NCBI GenBank assembly: GCA_916700875.1
Contig: CAKAKS010000062.1
Coordinates: 16,099,460-16,163,459, forward strand
Source of the DNA: Sebastes aleutianus
Taxonomy: Eukaryota > Chordata > Actinopteri > Perciformes > Sebastidae
Length of the DNA stretch: 64,000 nucleotides
Direction of reading: 5' to 3'
The notes under the pieces: generated by a model
What the model was told of the DNA's origin: nothing
Database searches by the model: none
Seen by the model: only the letters and a program-made list of their open reading frames with translations
Made by a program: the position numbers and the translations under genes
Part shown: one piece after another, positions 25,410 through 38,516 of the stretch
Numbering within the stretch: the stretch's first letter is position 1
How the letters are laid out: the number at the start of each line of letters is the position of its first letter

Positions 25410-25913
25410 CCGTTCTCATTCCAAGGGCGTCAAATACCGACACTTTGTCAACGCCGTCTGCGTTCGATATCGCTGCACAAGGCACCCTTTGGTGCAAATA
25501 TGTGACACACCGGGTGTTCCATTAACTACAATGTTAACCCATCCGCGGCAACAGTAAACACTCAGGGGAAGTGCTGTGGGGACGTAGTTTAAAGAGCAAA
25601 AGTGACACAGGACGAGTGGGAGTGGAGGTGTATGGTCCGACAAACACAAGGCTTTCACTTTGCAACCAGCTGATCGTTTGTGTCCCATGTGCACAACGTC
25701 AAGTCATATTTTCACTGTACAAACATAGTCATTTTAAGCCCATCAATGTTGTTGTTTTTCCTAAACCTAACTAATTGGTTTTGTCGCCTAATCCTAAGCA
25801 AGTGTTTTTGTTAAATTCACTACATTAAGTACGTGTTTACTGGGACAGAAAACTGACGCCGAGGGGTCTGAGAAAGCGGCAGTATGTGACAAGTTGGGGT
25901 GAGAACGTGTTGG
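25410..25913 (+). mobile_element. MITE with GTTCTCATTCC ends, about 500 bp
   Basis: The left end is cccgttctcattccaagggc and the right end is ttggggtgagaacgtgttgg, forming inverted termini around GTTCTCA. The interior has gtccgacaaacacaaggctt and the cctaaacctaactaattggt block. Related copies lie at 40491 and 43753. Confidence 0.65.
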
Positions 25914-27712
25914 CTCCTTTGAGCTCTTTGTTGTGGTTTTATGGGCCACTGATAAACCAGCAGACAGAAGACAGACACAGTTTGAGACTAGCTGCTGAAG
26001 AAAGCGAAATATCGAGCAGCTAAAGAGACCGATTTTTTCCTCAAAAGGAGAGTGAATATTGGATTTACATTCATCGGGTGGCCAAAACGCAATTCCATAT
26101 AAATGTTGCTGTGTTTGACCTCTGAAACAATCCACAGTCAAGATCAACTCACTCACTTGTTTTGGAGCTTTCCACTTCATCACGCAGTCTCTTGATGATG
26201 ACAAGAACAGAAACGATGACAGAAAAATACAAAACTGTGACAGAATTCTCCCCCTCCCTGCTTCTTCAAATTTCTAATTTCCCTTTCTGGTAAAGGCCCT
26301 TAGTTTTTGACTAAATTAGTATTCTAAAGTATTGTTGTTCCAATATCTGTGTTGGCTTTGAAAACACAATAAAATACTCCCGCCATCTGGTTAAAGAGTA
26401 AATCTACATGCAGGAGATCACCACCCTGAACAGGATGGAGTCATGTGTGAGCAGTGAGCGTTGTGAACGACAGAGAGCCATCGCTGTGCGTTGTGTGTGT
26501 CTTGGACTGAGTCTGTTAACCAGACAGGTGTCAGGGTGTCCAGTTCCAGTAAAAGGTTTCTCAGTGAAGCGGCGAGCTGACAGCAGTCAGGCGCTTGTTG
26601 ACCCAGCAGCTGTAATAGAGAGCTGAGCTGCACGAGACGCCGTCCTACAGCCTGTCAGTCCTGCACAGATTGAGAGTCGCACAATGACAATCTTGTTTTC
26701 CTCCTCTATCTGCTGTTAACTCAACTATCACCCCGAGAGAAAGGTTTATCCTCACACAGAAAATAAGCCGTATACGTTTCTCTGAAGCACGCTTCCCAGC
26801 ATTTTATCACACATTGTTGGACATTTGTTGTGCTCATTTAGCTTCGGAGCTCAAATGACTCCTAAAGGTTCAGAGACATAATACTGAGTGGATTAGGATT
26901 AGACCAATATGGGTTTTTGGAAGCTGCTACTGATGCTAGAGTGAAAGTATTTACCATTAACATGCCTCCCCGCCCGACGGCAATCCTGCCAAAAAGTAAA
27001 AGGATGCAGGGATTATTGTTCCCCTCAGGATGGGAAAGCCTCTAAAGCAGCATTTAGTCCATCATGTGACTAAAGAAAGTATTTTTAGGTGGATGGGTGT
27101 CTCCTCCAGGGATAAAAATAAATCAGTTAATATAAAATAATGATGATAAAATAACAAAAAGCCAGTATAAAGTGATATTGGTTGAGGGAAAATGTGGCGC
27201 GATGAACGACTGCAGGGTCGATGGGGTCAAAGACGGCCGCGTACGCCTCCTGAATGTAAACAACATGTTAGCGGCTGCTTGTGCTCGTCTGCAGGTTTAG
27301 TGTAACGGTTATAAATCATGCACTGACACTCTTAGCAGTCACGACACTGGCAGAATATTCAACCACAGCTTCTGTCAATACATCAGAGAAAGAGAGAGAG
27401 AATAACAGAGTGGGCAGAAAAACATACAGAGGATGAGAGACGTGGTGGACGTGAGCAAGAAAACTATCTCCAAGGTCAAAATAAAAAGAACACACACAGT
27501 GTCGTACTCAAACACATCATTCGCTCAGGTGCTCAGCTAACATCAGCACTTACTATACTCCGTCATTCTGTTACAGCCCAGTGTCCCAGGAATTACAGCC
27601 ATATTGGATGATTCTGCTCTTCAGGATTAACGTCTAAAGCCAACATCCAGTGCCAGTGTAGGAGGTAGTGTGTCTCTTACAGAGAGAGGAATGTGGAGGC
27701 CACTTTCAGCCT

Positions 27713-28215
27713 GGTCTCACCAAATGGTGTATGATAGATCGGCAACTAGTGTGCAATAACAACGCCGTTCTCGCTTCTGGTGTGTCATTTCACGCTATGT
27801 AGTCGGTACTGACTGCAATGTAAATGCATCCGCGTGAATATGCTACACTCAGAGCTAGTGATGTAGAATAATAAGTGAGAAAGACTGCTTACGGTGGATG
27901 GTCCAACAAACACAAACCGGTGTTTGAGTCCTAAAGTATTGTTGAGCTATTTTGAAGTTACTTTAGACTTTAGACAAAGTTACTTTTGACGTTTGGGACG
28001 TGTTTTTTGTACTTATATTACGTTGTTAACATACGTATTTTACTTATTTTACGTACTTATTTCAAGCCCAACCATAAAGTTTTTCCTAAACCTAACTAAG
28101 TGGTTTGTTGTCTAAACCTAACCGCGACCATTTCACGGTAACGCCATGGCCATAAATGACACGTGAAAAGCAGTTACCATGCACGGATATTGTAGAAAGT
28201 GTCAATTTTATAAAT
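27713..28215 (+). mobile_element. MITE relative beginning ctggtctcaccaaatggtg
   Basis: It starts ctggtctcaccaaatggtgt. In the middle it has gtccaacaaacacaaaccgg and the cctaaacctaactaagtggt block shared with the GTTCTCA elements, then accgcgaccatttcacggta and ends near attgtagaaagtgtcaattt. The inverted right terminus seems to be lost. Confidence 0.55.
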
Positions 28216-28608
28216 GTTGGCATTAGATGTTAAAGTTAATGTGAGGAACTTTAAACTGGTTATCTCAATTTAATACTGATGCCTCTACTTTAAATGACCT
28301 ACATGAGTAAACAAGACCATCAGCGAGAACATTGGCTATAAGTTATTCTTAATGCTCGTCATCTGCGTCACCGGGTCGGATTCCACGGAAAATCATACGA
28401 AATCATGTATGTTCACCAGAAACTCTTTCAGCTCAGCCAAGTGTTGAGGCAAAAAACGGACCCCCAGAAGATGTCTAGGAGCACATTTCAGGCAATTCTG
28501 AGTCGATTGGTATAGGTTTGTAGTGACGTTTTTTTGGGTCCAATACTATGGGTGTCTGATTGGCACTCGAGATATTGCACTTTTTGCCATTTCCCCAAGT
28601 GGGTTTAG

Positions 28609-28874
28609 TGTTATATCTTGGGAACGGAAGGTCATAGAGACTCGGGACCGAGTTCTACTAGGGGTATTTTGGGGACGCTGAGTACGCCAGTCTTCACTGT
28701 GAGTCTCTACGACCTTTCATTTCCGAGATATGGCACTTTTGCCACCTCCCCAATTCTATATCTCGGGAAGAGATACAGAGTCGGGGGTAAGACTGGCGTG
28801 TTCAGCGTCCCCAAAAACCCCCAGTTTGATGTTGGTTCTGAGTCTCTACGACCTTCGGTTCCTGAGATATAACA
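28609..28874. repeat. 266-bp foldback (long imperfect hairpin)
   Basis: The left outer arm tgttatatcttgggaacgga pairs with the right outer end (tcctgagatataaca). The middle blocks ggggacgctgagtacgccag (left) and tggcgtgttcagcgtcccc (right) pair, and the inner gagatat segments also pair around 28741. Pairing is near-continuous with a loop of roughly 25 nt. The phrase gagatattgcactttttgcc just outside at 28569 repeats an inner-arm phrase. The 84-codon frame inside is incidental. Confidence 0.8.
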
Positions 28875-29483
28875 TTCAGTAATTAATTGAATCTTTTTTT
28901 TTTTTTTCGCTTTTTTTGTTTAACATCCATATAGCGCTAATGAAAAAAGCGCTTTTTTGCTTACTTTAGTTTTACTTGTTTTTACAAGTTGCTATGTCTA
29001 AATGGTCTTTCACAACCTCATTTCTGACTTAGGAGGGAAGGGAGGCACGGGAGAACCAGAACCAGGACTGAGCAGGGCAGAGTGTCAGACCCTGCTGCAG
29101 TAAAATGAGAGGTTTTCTAAAGGGAGTCTGGTGCTCATTGGAAACAGTACCGCTTTTTTCCACAGGTTTAAAATTCCTTGTAGTAGCTTTAACATTTTTT
29201 TTGTCATGTTGACATTTGCAGAATTATGTGATATCGACGTTCTTTTCTGGCGATAGGGTTGGTCACGTAGCAACACAAATGCAAACCAAGGTTGCTTTTT
29301 TTAGCTGTTTTCCAACGGCATGTTATGTCTTCAAAGCTGTGTTCGTGATCTCACAGATGTGTGTTATTTACTCAGATTCCTCAAATATTTGCACAAAGCG
29401 AAACAACAAGCACAATCAATAACACAACCACAAACATGGCCTCGCTCTTCTCTTCTTCCCACTGGGGCTAACATAAGAAGGGG

Positions 29484-29545
29484 CTGCAACTAGTGATGGT
29501 TTTCAATTAATCAGTTCATTGTTTAGGCTATGAAATGTCATAAAG
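29484..29545 (+). repeat. Terminal fragment of 'ggctgcaac' hAT-like family
   Basis: It starts ggggctgcaactagtgatgg and continues with tcaattaatcagttcattg, the left end of the family seen whole at 42836-44389. Confidence 0.5.
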
Positions 29546-30726
29546 AGGAGAGACAAAAACATTATTATGTTACTTAAAGTGAGGAAAGAGATGAGATGTG
29601 GAAAATCAGCGGTGTAAGTAAGTGGATGTTGGTGGGCACAATAATGAAAGGGATAATGTACAGCGAGCCGGTCATTGTTGTCAAATAAACCCTGATAGGG
29701 CGATGGTGGACTTGGTCTTGTGTCGCCCTGAAGGGGTTTATTTTGCAACAATGACCTGCTAGCTGCACATTATCCCGCTTATTACACGGCTACTTAATTA
29801 AGAAATCAATAATTTGACGCAAAAACGGTCCGCCAGAGTCCGACATCAGAACTACGCCCATAGAAACGGTCTGCTATAAAGAAATAACGACAGTAAGACC
29901 AAAGAACGCAGTGATTGACCAATCACAATCAAGTATTAATCTATGTTCAAATCTCCATTAGCTTGAATATTTCCCCACAGTAGACATATATGGAGTTAAG
30001 ACTGAACCAAAAAGTATTGTTTAGTTTTGTAAGTATCTGCTGAGACAGCTGTGGAAATGTTCCCTCCTATCATCAGGACCAGACTACTACCTCCGTCCTG
30101 GATGATCATCAGGCTGTCGGAGCAGCTCAGTCAGAGCTTGGCTACCATCCCTAAAATACTGTGACCCTAATCTCTCCCCAAGACTTCTACTAAGCCCTGT
30201 TTGTGCTAATGAACCTCACAGCGGCGAGACACGAGGGAGGAAAAAGAAAAGAGGTCATTAAAAAAAGGGAAGCATCTGTCTGGAATTAAAAGAAAGCCAT
30301 CTGTCATTACAGGATGAGACTACACCTGGCTGGTAATGAGTTCCAAACGTGCTAAAAACCTCAGGCAGGGGAAATATTAAATGTGAATGATGTTGGAAAG
30401 TAACAAAGAGGGTTGGCAGACGAGGAAGATTGCTACTTTTAAAGCTTCGCCCTTTCTTTCGGGTACCTAAGTACTGCCAACATCCAGCAAACAAGCTCCT
30501 GGCATTGTTTTAATGCATTCATGTCTTATCTTGTAGCCACTGTGTTTACCGACACCGCCTGAAATGACTCCCATTAGTGAGGCAAGGTGAGCACAACCTT
30601 TCGGCCATGATGGCTGTACAGCACGACAGCAGACAGAGGAAACACGCGACCTGTTAATGAGCGGCTTGAAACGGGACGATTTCCCTCCGTCTGTGACTCC
30701 GGTCTGCAGCGGCCACAGTGTCCTGT

Positions 30727-30747
30727 CTGCTGCTGCTGCTGCTGCTG
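30727..30747 (+). repeat. (CTG)7 microsatellite
   Basis: About seven CTG/TGC units. It gives a short Gln run in the overlapping minus-strand frame. Confidence 0.85.
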
Positions 30748-33514
30748 ACACTTAATAAGGCCGGTTGATAGAGTCATAATCGCCTCCGCCATCGGGGCTC
30801 ACCTGAGGGGGTGAGCAGGTCTCACAGTAGCACCTGAAGCAGCCAGAGAGTAAATAAATCCAGTAATAAAGCTGTGGACCAGAATGGATTGGACTGCAGA
30901 TGGTACAGAGGGTTACTGTCTCCTCTCAAGGACAAACCTGGGAGTAGTTCTCTGACCATCCAACCGGCTCTACAGACTTTCGGTAAAGGGACGACGGCCA
31001 GAATGAATCTGTCTTTTCAGTTGGACAACGGGGCTGTTGAAAGCAGCAGCAAATTCCACGATCTCTAGATTTGCGATGGTAAGGGCAGGCAGAAAGAGCA
31101 GGAATGTGCGAGGCAAGACTGAAAAGGTGAATCTAGTTATGAATAATAAGCTGTTATAGTTTTACCTTGAATCAGGGCCTTCAGCAAATGCTACGCTGGG
31201 CTAGAAAATCTAGTACCGGGCCCCGTTGGGCAGGTGGTAAAAAATAATTTCATATTGTTTTTTACGGAGCAGATGATGGAAGTAGCTCAGGAGTGAGCCT
31301 TCTCGCTTCTTTCCCGTATTTCCACAAAGATTAAACATGACAATTAACGTAATTAATCTTTGTTATTATTTGATAACCGCTAACAAATCTAACAATTTGT
31401 ATAGGGGCAAGTAAAAATGGACTTTGGGCAAATAGATTTATGACCCACTTGCCCAAACAAACGCATCCACGCGTGCATGCATTCACACACCTCCTCCCAC
31501 AAGAGTCATGGTACCTGAAACCGTTTAGAAGTCACGCGCCTTTTCGTTATAGGCCACTCTCACCACCAGACACCACACACACACACACTTGAACTCCATG
31601 CATGCAATTTCAGCCTCCTAGGACAAAAACAAAGGGTGGGGTACATTTTGAGCTGCTGGTCGCAGATAAAAAGATGAACATTTAACCCTGACGATACCAT
31701 GAACCACATCACACTTTAACAGAAGTTGATCTTTTGATTCGGAAAACATGAAGTTCACCATTGACGTAAATCAAACAAATCAGATTTCCTTACAGGCTGA
31801 TGGGACTGTCATTAGTTTAGCAGGTATTTTATTATAAACTATAGTACTGGACACATTCAGATTCGGAATTCAATCTGATTGAACTCTGATTGAACTCTGC
31901 ACAAAGTGAAAGCATCAGTTTCAATTCACGACCGGAAGCAAACACGACCCGGCCTGTTTCACATTGAAGTGAATGGGAAGCAAAATCCGGTTGGACTGCA
32001 CCATTAGTCCCACCTCAGAAAGCTCTGATTGGCTTGTTGTTTTTTCTCCAACTGCAGCACCACATCACACATGTGCATACTAAAATACTCAGGAAATAAT
32101 GTACAGTAGGAACTGTGTAGGATAAATTACATGAAACATTTCTAAAGAAAAAGTATAATGCATCAAATACACAGAGATATTAAGGTAAATATGGGTAACA
32201 TAATATCTTAACACACAGACAACACACTGTACAAGAGAAGTACGAGAAGAAGAGATCACATCTGACTGATTGCAGGTTTTTAAGTTCCACAATGTCACCG
32301 CAGGAGATCAAATATAAGCAAAAACAAACAGCAGCCAGTTCTCCGTATAAACCATGCAGCAATTAAACACACTGTGAATTAGTTAAGCCGTGCCAAGTTT
32401 GCATTTCCAATTATAGCTCTGCCCCCGAACATGCAGACACACCCCACATACATAAAAGGGCAGAGGGTAAATGAAATCACGGTGGAGCAGCTCTGCTGAG
32501 TTTAAGATTCAGAGGGGGAGGTTTGGTTTGATAATAAAAACAGGGATATTGTATGTCAATAAAAAAACTACTGAAGTGCTTCGGGGAAAATTGAGGTGAA
32601 CGGAGGTGTAAAAAAAAGAAGAAAAAAGATGCCAATTACCTGGAGAGCAGATACAAATACTACCAACCGTGAGTCTGTGAAATTGTGTAGGAGTATGACT
32701 GAATACGAGAATGTGATATGGCTGAAGTCACAGCGAAGCCGCTCTGATTCATGCATTCAATTCCCAGCAGTGAGTCTCACATTTGTATGGGCACCAGCAA
32801 AGCAGTGGTTTCTCACAACAAGCAGTTTGGAAACAGGCCAGACTGTAATCCGTCATTTAAGAGGTGAAAAATGTTTATATCTCACTGTTTAAACACTCTT
32901 GTTGTCAGAACTCTGCTGTTTAACGAGGACTCTATGCCACTTTTTATTAGATTTATTGAATCTTAAAGGGAGACATATTTTTTTTGCAACCTGGGTCGTA
33001 TTTTGGTAGTTTTTGCCACACAGCTGCTGTTTATAATTCGGTTGTTCAGCAGCTTTACTGGATATCAGGAGAATGCTGAACACAGCTTCACACATGGAGT
33101 CAACTAACAGGTTTTTAATCATCTCAGTCACGTATACAGTTCCTCAGCTGAAGAGATTAATGACTTCAGTCCTGTTAGTCTGTTTGTTTGTCTGTAAATT
33201 AGCAGGATATATTAAATACTGAAAGTGAAAGCACAGGCCAAGGAACCAGGTTCTTAACGTTTCAACTACTGCCCTTTCTTACATGAAAACAATTGACGAA
33301 TAGATCACGTGACTGTTTGCCACTATTTGTTTTTTTAATGCAAAATGTCAATTTGCTTTTAATTTTGGAAGTAAAAACAATATATAGACTAAAATCCAAT
33401 TTTACAATCTTTTATTATTCCCTGGACTATAATGCATGTAGTTTAAATGAGAAGCATATACTGTATATTTAAAGTAATTATGGTAGATCATCTCTCTACG
33501 CATATTCTGGTTTC

Positions 33515-33660
33515 AGGTTTTCCACCAGATGTTGGAACGTGCTGCAGGGATATGCTCCCATTCAGACACAAAAGCATCAGTTCTTCCACACCAAACTGGG
33601 GAAACCATTTCTTTACGGAGCTGGCTTTGTGCTCGAGAGCATTGTCATGTTGAAACAGGA
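33515..33660 (-). pseudogene. Tc1-like transposase fragment
   Basis: Translated on the minus strand, the segment starts with FQHDNALEHKASSVKKWF and continues with QFGVEEL. This is the region around the second catalytic Asp of Tc1/mariner DDE transposases. The sequence then jumps, in another frame, to an EWEHIPAA-like motif that normally lies about 35 residues further on. The stretch with the third acidic residue is therefore deleted. Only about 50 codons remain, so it is a dead scrap. Confidence 0.8.
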
Positions 33661-33666
33661 TAAATA

Positions 33667-34365
33667 TACGGAAGCCCTGAGAGGCAAGTGAAAAGTCTGA
33701 TCTAAATTGTTTAATCTCCTGTGTTTATGCCTTAAGACCAGGTGAAGAAAAGGTTTTGCCAGGATAATCTAAGTTCCTTAAAAAATGTCATCTGTGAAAA
33801 CAGCCAGTTTTATCTTTAGTGTTTGTTGTTGTTGTAATACTCAATTTGGCCACATGAGGCTGAAGTGCACCACTACCCCATGTTCTCAATAGGACTATAA
33901 GCATTCACGTTTTTTCATAACGGCAGATTAGCGTCGATTAAAATACATTTCTAGACAAAATGCAGACATGACAGTAATGTTACATAACTTGCTAACACAC
34001 TATACTGTATATACCTTGTGTTTAGAGTGCATCCAGAAATTAAAACTCAACTGGAAGAAAACATGAATTACCCTGACAAAAAAATTTAAAATTAAAAAAA
34101 AAAATCACCTTACAATCATCTGTTTTTACAGATGGAAAAAAAAGACTTATAAAAAATGATCCTGGTGTAATTTTTTATTTTCACATGGCAAAACCTTTCC
34201 CCCACCTGTTTCACAGATGAAAACATTTAAGGAATTTAGAAAGATCATCCTGAATTTTTTTTCTGTTCTTAAGTCATAAACACAGGAGATAAAACAATTT
34301 AGATCAGACTTAGAAAATGTATCATCAGAATTTTTTTTTCTCACTTGCCTCTCAGGGCTTCCGTA
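33667..34365. mobile_element. 699-bp inverted-repeat element, 25-bp perfect ends
   Basis: The ends are exact 25-bp inverted repeats: left begins TACGGAAGCCCTGAGAGGCA, right finishes GCCTCTCAGGGCTTCCGTA (34341-34365). Pairing continues imperfectly inward through agtctgatctaaattgttt and ctcctgtgtttatg, so the arms reach roughly 150-200 bp. It has no coding capacity. No clear target duplication is visible. It lies 6 bp from the Tc1 scrap. Confidence 0.75.
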
Positions 34366-34600
34366 GTTTTCCCTTCCACATAAGTAATTCTGATATCAGG
34401 TAACTGGATTTCAAACACTTTCGTTTTAGTTTTGTTGTGTTTAGCAGAATCCCCGTGTCCGAATTGTCTACACTGAAGCCAGTAAGTGTTCTAAATGATG
34501 GCCATGAGGGCAACAACTACAAAAGAAGACCCAGGTTGTAAGAAAACTCAATCTCCCTTTAAGTAATTGAGGTTCGGGAGGTACAGATGAACATAAAGCC

Positions 34601-34606
34601 TTTATT
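34601..34606 (-). promoter_or_regulatory. tmem104: Distal candidate poly(A) signal (AATAAA)
   Basis: The plus-strand tttatttttttttgtg reads AATAAA on the minus strand. It could end a long tmem104 transcript, 3.9 kb past the stop codon. Nothing beyond the motif supports its use. Confidence 0.25.
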
Positions 34607-35730
34607 TTTTTTTGTGAATCATAAAAAATCAAACAGAGCATCCATTAAAGCGGTAAACATCCATATAAATGGACAAATTATTGTAAACAAATACCAGAAA
34701 CATGAAGGAAAAAGGGCAACCCGCAACAACAACAACAACAAAAATAATAGAAATCAAAGAGGAGACATGAAAAGACAAACAAGCATTATAAAGTATTTTG
34801 GGGACACGGTGATTGTCAGTTAGATGAAATGGCTTACATGCAGGTGTTTGTCTGGCCAGCTGATAAAAAAAAACCCAACAGATTTGAGAAGTTCAGGGCA
34901 TGATAATAAAGCCCATAAAAAAGGCACATTTCACAACTCCAAACAAGAGTCATCAGAACCACATTTCACAGATTCAATACATAATCATTCATTCGTACGG
35001 ATGCACAAACACATACACAGTCATATCTTTGTCTCCCGACTGAATTATAAATATCAATCCAAGTGTTCATTCACATGTTCCACTTCAGGTGAAGAGGAGA
35101 ACAAGACCTGTAACATCAGAAACCGAACGGCACAAACGTAAACATATAAATGGCATACTGTATAATAATGATGTTTTATGGATCTCTGCATGCAGGGACC
35201 GTTACAGATTGCACTCAGATTAGACAAAAGCTGACCGGTAAAGACAGACAGAAGCTCTGCGGTGATTCGGAGTAATGGAAAGATGATTTCAAATCTACGG
35301 AGTCCATTATTTGGTCCGGCTGACCACTCGGGTGCAACTTCTGGCTGCAGTTTGGTGAAGACAGAGGTCTCGCAATGTGACAGTAAACGCCTCTACAACC
35401 TTCAACAGTGCTACAACAAGGCTACAACGCACGAGTGGAAATCTTACGGTTGCGGTGCCTTAACAACACGTAAGTCACAGCACATTACCTTTCAATTTAA
35501 ACTGCATTACAGCAGTTGATGAAAAAGCTGCACAGCCTCTCTAACTGCTCCACAACTCACTGAACTACTGTACGCCCTAACACTGGGTTTGCATTTTAAT
35601 GGACCACAACTCTAGTGGCATTTAAATACAAATGTGTGAAAACTAGTGGTGTTGCAGTGAGGATGACTGTGTTTCCCTTTATGTCCTTTGCGGTAACAGC
35701 ATCAATTCAGTATTCATTATTTAAGGGACA

Positions 35731-36023
35731 TTAAAGGTGCAGTGTGTATGATTTGGTGGCATCTAGCGGTGAGGTTGCAGATTGCAACCGACTGAAGCTT
35801 CTCCACTGTGCCAAGCGTGTAAGAGAACTACACGGTTTGTCCGTTCTGGGCTACTGTAGAAACACGGCGGCCGGCTCTGTGAAGATGACTTGCTCCCTAT
35901 GTAGACATAAACGTCTCATTCTAAGGTAACGAAAACACAATTCTTATTATTTTAAGGTGATTATAAACTAAAGAAAACATACTGCCAATAAATCTCCCTA
36001 AATGCTACACACTGTTCCTTTAA
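35731..36023 (+). mobile_element. TTAA-flanked MITE, 293 bp
   Basis: The left end TTAAAGGTGCAGTGTGTA and right end TACACACTGTTCCTTTAA are 18-bp inverted termini with two mismatches, each starting with TTAA. A TTAA target is what piggyBac-type elements leave, but the terminal motif alone does not prove that class. The interior (ggtggcatctagcggtgagg, gttgcagattgcaaccgact) is a familiar fish repeat. It is non-coding. Confidence 0.75.
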
Positions 36024-37879
36024 GGGATATATAGTATCCAGTGTTTTTGGAGCTTTGACCCATACCAGGGACTACAAGTCTGGATATCTCTGCTTCAATT
36101 TTGAGAAGTTCCATACTAATACTAGTACCCTCCATGAGAAAATGTGTTTGCATCTTGATGTAAAATAATCATTTTGTGGTTACGATTGATGCTTTCAGAG
36201 GAAATATATATATATAAAAAAGCAAAAAACAAAGTCAAGACAAGGAAAATACAACATTTTTACCATCTCACAACATTTCGATCCAAAATTAAAGATTACA
36301 TTTAGTTTCATATCTTGGTATTGCTCTTGTGTGACCAACAATAGAGAATAAATTGTGCGCATATAAGAAAATTATTGGACAAAGTGGAGGTGAAAATGCT
36401 TAGCAGAGCGGTGTTTCTTCCACTGAGTCAGTTACTTTCTATATTCAGACACTTGATCGTGTCATTGTGCTTATACAACGGATATTTATCAATTTACATC
36501 CATACTCTCACATACTAAAAGTGTCAGTTTAACTCTTATTGGGATTGTTTGACTAGTATGAGTGAACTGTTGCTTTGGGATCGGATTTTTCTCATTCCAT
36601 AGTGGGAATATCCGATGGCACTAAACAGAGCGTAAAGTCACACTTATAATTTGGAGACTCAAAGAAAATATCACAAAGAAAATATAGCGTACCAAGTAGC
36701 AAACAGAGTGATATGGGACACAGCATTTCATTAAACTGTTGACTGAAACTATGTTTACTTAATGTGTCAATAAGACATTAATATTTTCTGTGGCCATAGT
36801 ATGATTCAATATATCGCCCAGCTCTAGTCTCCTATACTGCTGAAGTCCTACAGCAACACTAGCCAAAACTAATTTTACCCAAATTACAAAAACAAACAAA
36901 CAGTGGTCTATTTGATTTTATTTGTCCAGGTTTTGAGATATCCGACTCTGAGATTTCTGGAGGTGAATTAAATTTTAGTTTGTGGTCTTTCAACAGCAAC
37001 ATTACTTTCCAGAAACAATTCCATTGTTACTCTGGATAATCCACAGACCACACAATGAATAGTTTTCAGAGGAACTACTTCCTACCAAAGAAATAGTCCC
37101 TAAGACACCAGAGGAACACGGACACCATTTCCGCTAAGACTTGCTGCTACTGAATTTTTGAAACATATAAGCGTCACAAACACATTTCCATTCACCTCCA
37201 ATGTAACTTTTCGACAGCTACAATACTACTTTTTTTGTACCAACCCCTCACTTGTGATTATGAATTATGATAATGAGAAAGACAAAATGAGACAGGTAGA
37301 AGATGAAGTCCATTAACAAAGGCACAACTCAAGACAGGAAGCTGCCAAGTGTCAGTGAACTCAGCATTTCTAAACTACAGTACAGTGTGAAGCTCTGTCG
37401 TCACATTTGGCTCCCGACCCTTCACTTCTTGGCCACTGTAGATCACTATTATCCTGTCAGGTGTTGGGCTGTGTGATAGATACAGTATGAGGCTGACAGA
37501 GTCATGAACGGGTGCTGAGCAGTAAAAGACGGGAGACATGCCCTGTGTGTGAACTACAGGCGCGACTGCCTGGTGATAAACAGAGATGGAGCTCTTCCTG
37601 GAAGCCTATCTATCAGTGGATCTGTCACTGACGGAGCTTCATTGTTCACAAGGGGGACCAAGAGATCGGAGGCAGCCGCCTCTGAGGAATGGATACATGT
37701 CAGCCGAGAAAGAATGATGGTCCCCGATTCGTTCGTTTGTCTTCTTCTGTTGGTTTCTGTTCCAATTTCATTATCAAGCTGTGTAGACGCGCGAGCGGTT
37801 TAGCAACAGAACACGAGTCTGGATGTGGCAGGCTCTTTTTCTTGTCACTACGCTGCTGTTTCAATTGCTTTAATATATC

Positions 37880-38516
37880 TTTATTGGAACATTCAGCCCT
37901 GAGGGTCCAGAGGATCCCTCTGCATCTTACCATCCAGCCTTTTTTATAGTTTCGGAAGTAAAGAAGTACAGGATGGGACAACCCACAGAAAGCTAAAGGC
38001 TCCAATCTGCTTTAAACAAAGTGTTTTTTCAGATCGTCGAACAGCGTCTATACCCCCAGCCCCAAACCTTTCCAACGTCGCAAACGAGGGTTGCGTCCGA
38101 TAATGTTTGTTACTTTCTGAAATCAACAAGCAAGCCATCATTACATAGTTTGTATGACTCTTCTTCTTAAGATAGATTTTAAAAAGTTCTGTTTGTGCAA
38201 ATCCTTGTGAAAACCTCAGACTATTAGGTGTTTGTTGAGAAAACATTCTTTTAATAAATGACCCTTTTCAATTCCCTGTCATTGTTGTCATGCACTGTTC
38301 CAGCTTTTGAAACGGAAAAAAAACATTTGACATTTGGTCCCTTTTAACAAATTTGATAAATTACTCTTAATTACATTTAATATATGCAACAAAAGTCCCA
38401 TTAAAAGGCACACTGTCCAACCAGCAGCAAGTAAGGCCTCGTGTACAGGAACAAAGACACTGGCCAAACAGATATACTTTTTTTTTTTTCTAGAAAGTTC
38501 TTGGAACAGTGAGTTC
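37880..38516 (-). other. tmem104: tmem104 3' UTR, proximal part with poly(A) signal
   Basis: The sequence after the stop codon continues as AT-rich DNA with an A-rich tract near 38470-38490. Scanning the minus strand downstream of the stop, the first canonical AATAAA is at 37885-37880; ATTAAA variants lie earlier, near 38255-38250. A further AATAAA at 34606-34601, followed by an A-run, could mark a distal end and give a 3' UTR of about 3.9 kb. That would include the MITE at 35731-36023. Which site is used cannot be decided from sequence. Confidence 0.5.

Larger units (their letters stand above)
1..34580. other. Intergenic, repeat-rich, no protein gene recognised
   Basis: No reading frame here resembles a known protein except the Tc1 scrap at 33.5 kb. 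Open frames are short (mostly 60-100 codons), occur on both strands, and lack flanking exon signals that fit together. Gaps between listed features longer than 300 bases (such as 1270-2278, 2571-4020, 4670-5878, 7425-9289, 14720-16100, 16670-19076, 20310-21560, 21800-23395, 25915-27710, 28910-33510) show nothing I can name beyond AT-rich non-coding sequence and simple short runs. Confidence 0.7.

Noticed and set aside
28618..28872. 84-codon frame in the foldback at 28.6 kb
   Set aside because: It lies wholly within an inverted repeat whose two arms would encode unrelated peptides.
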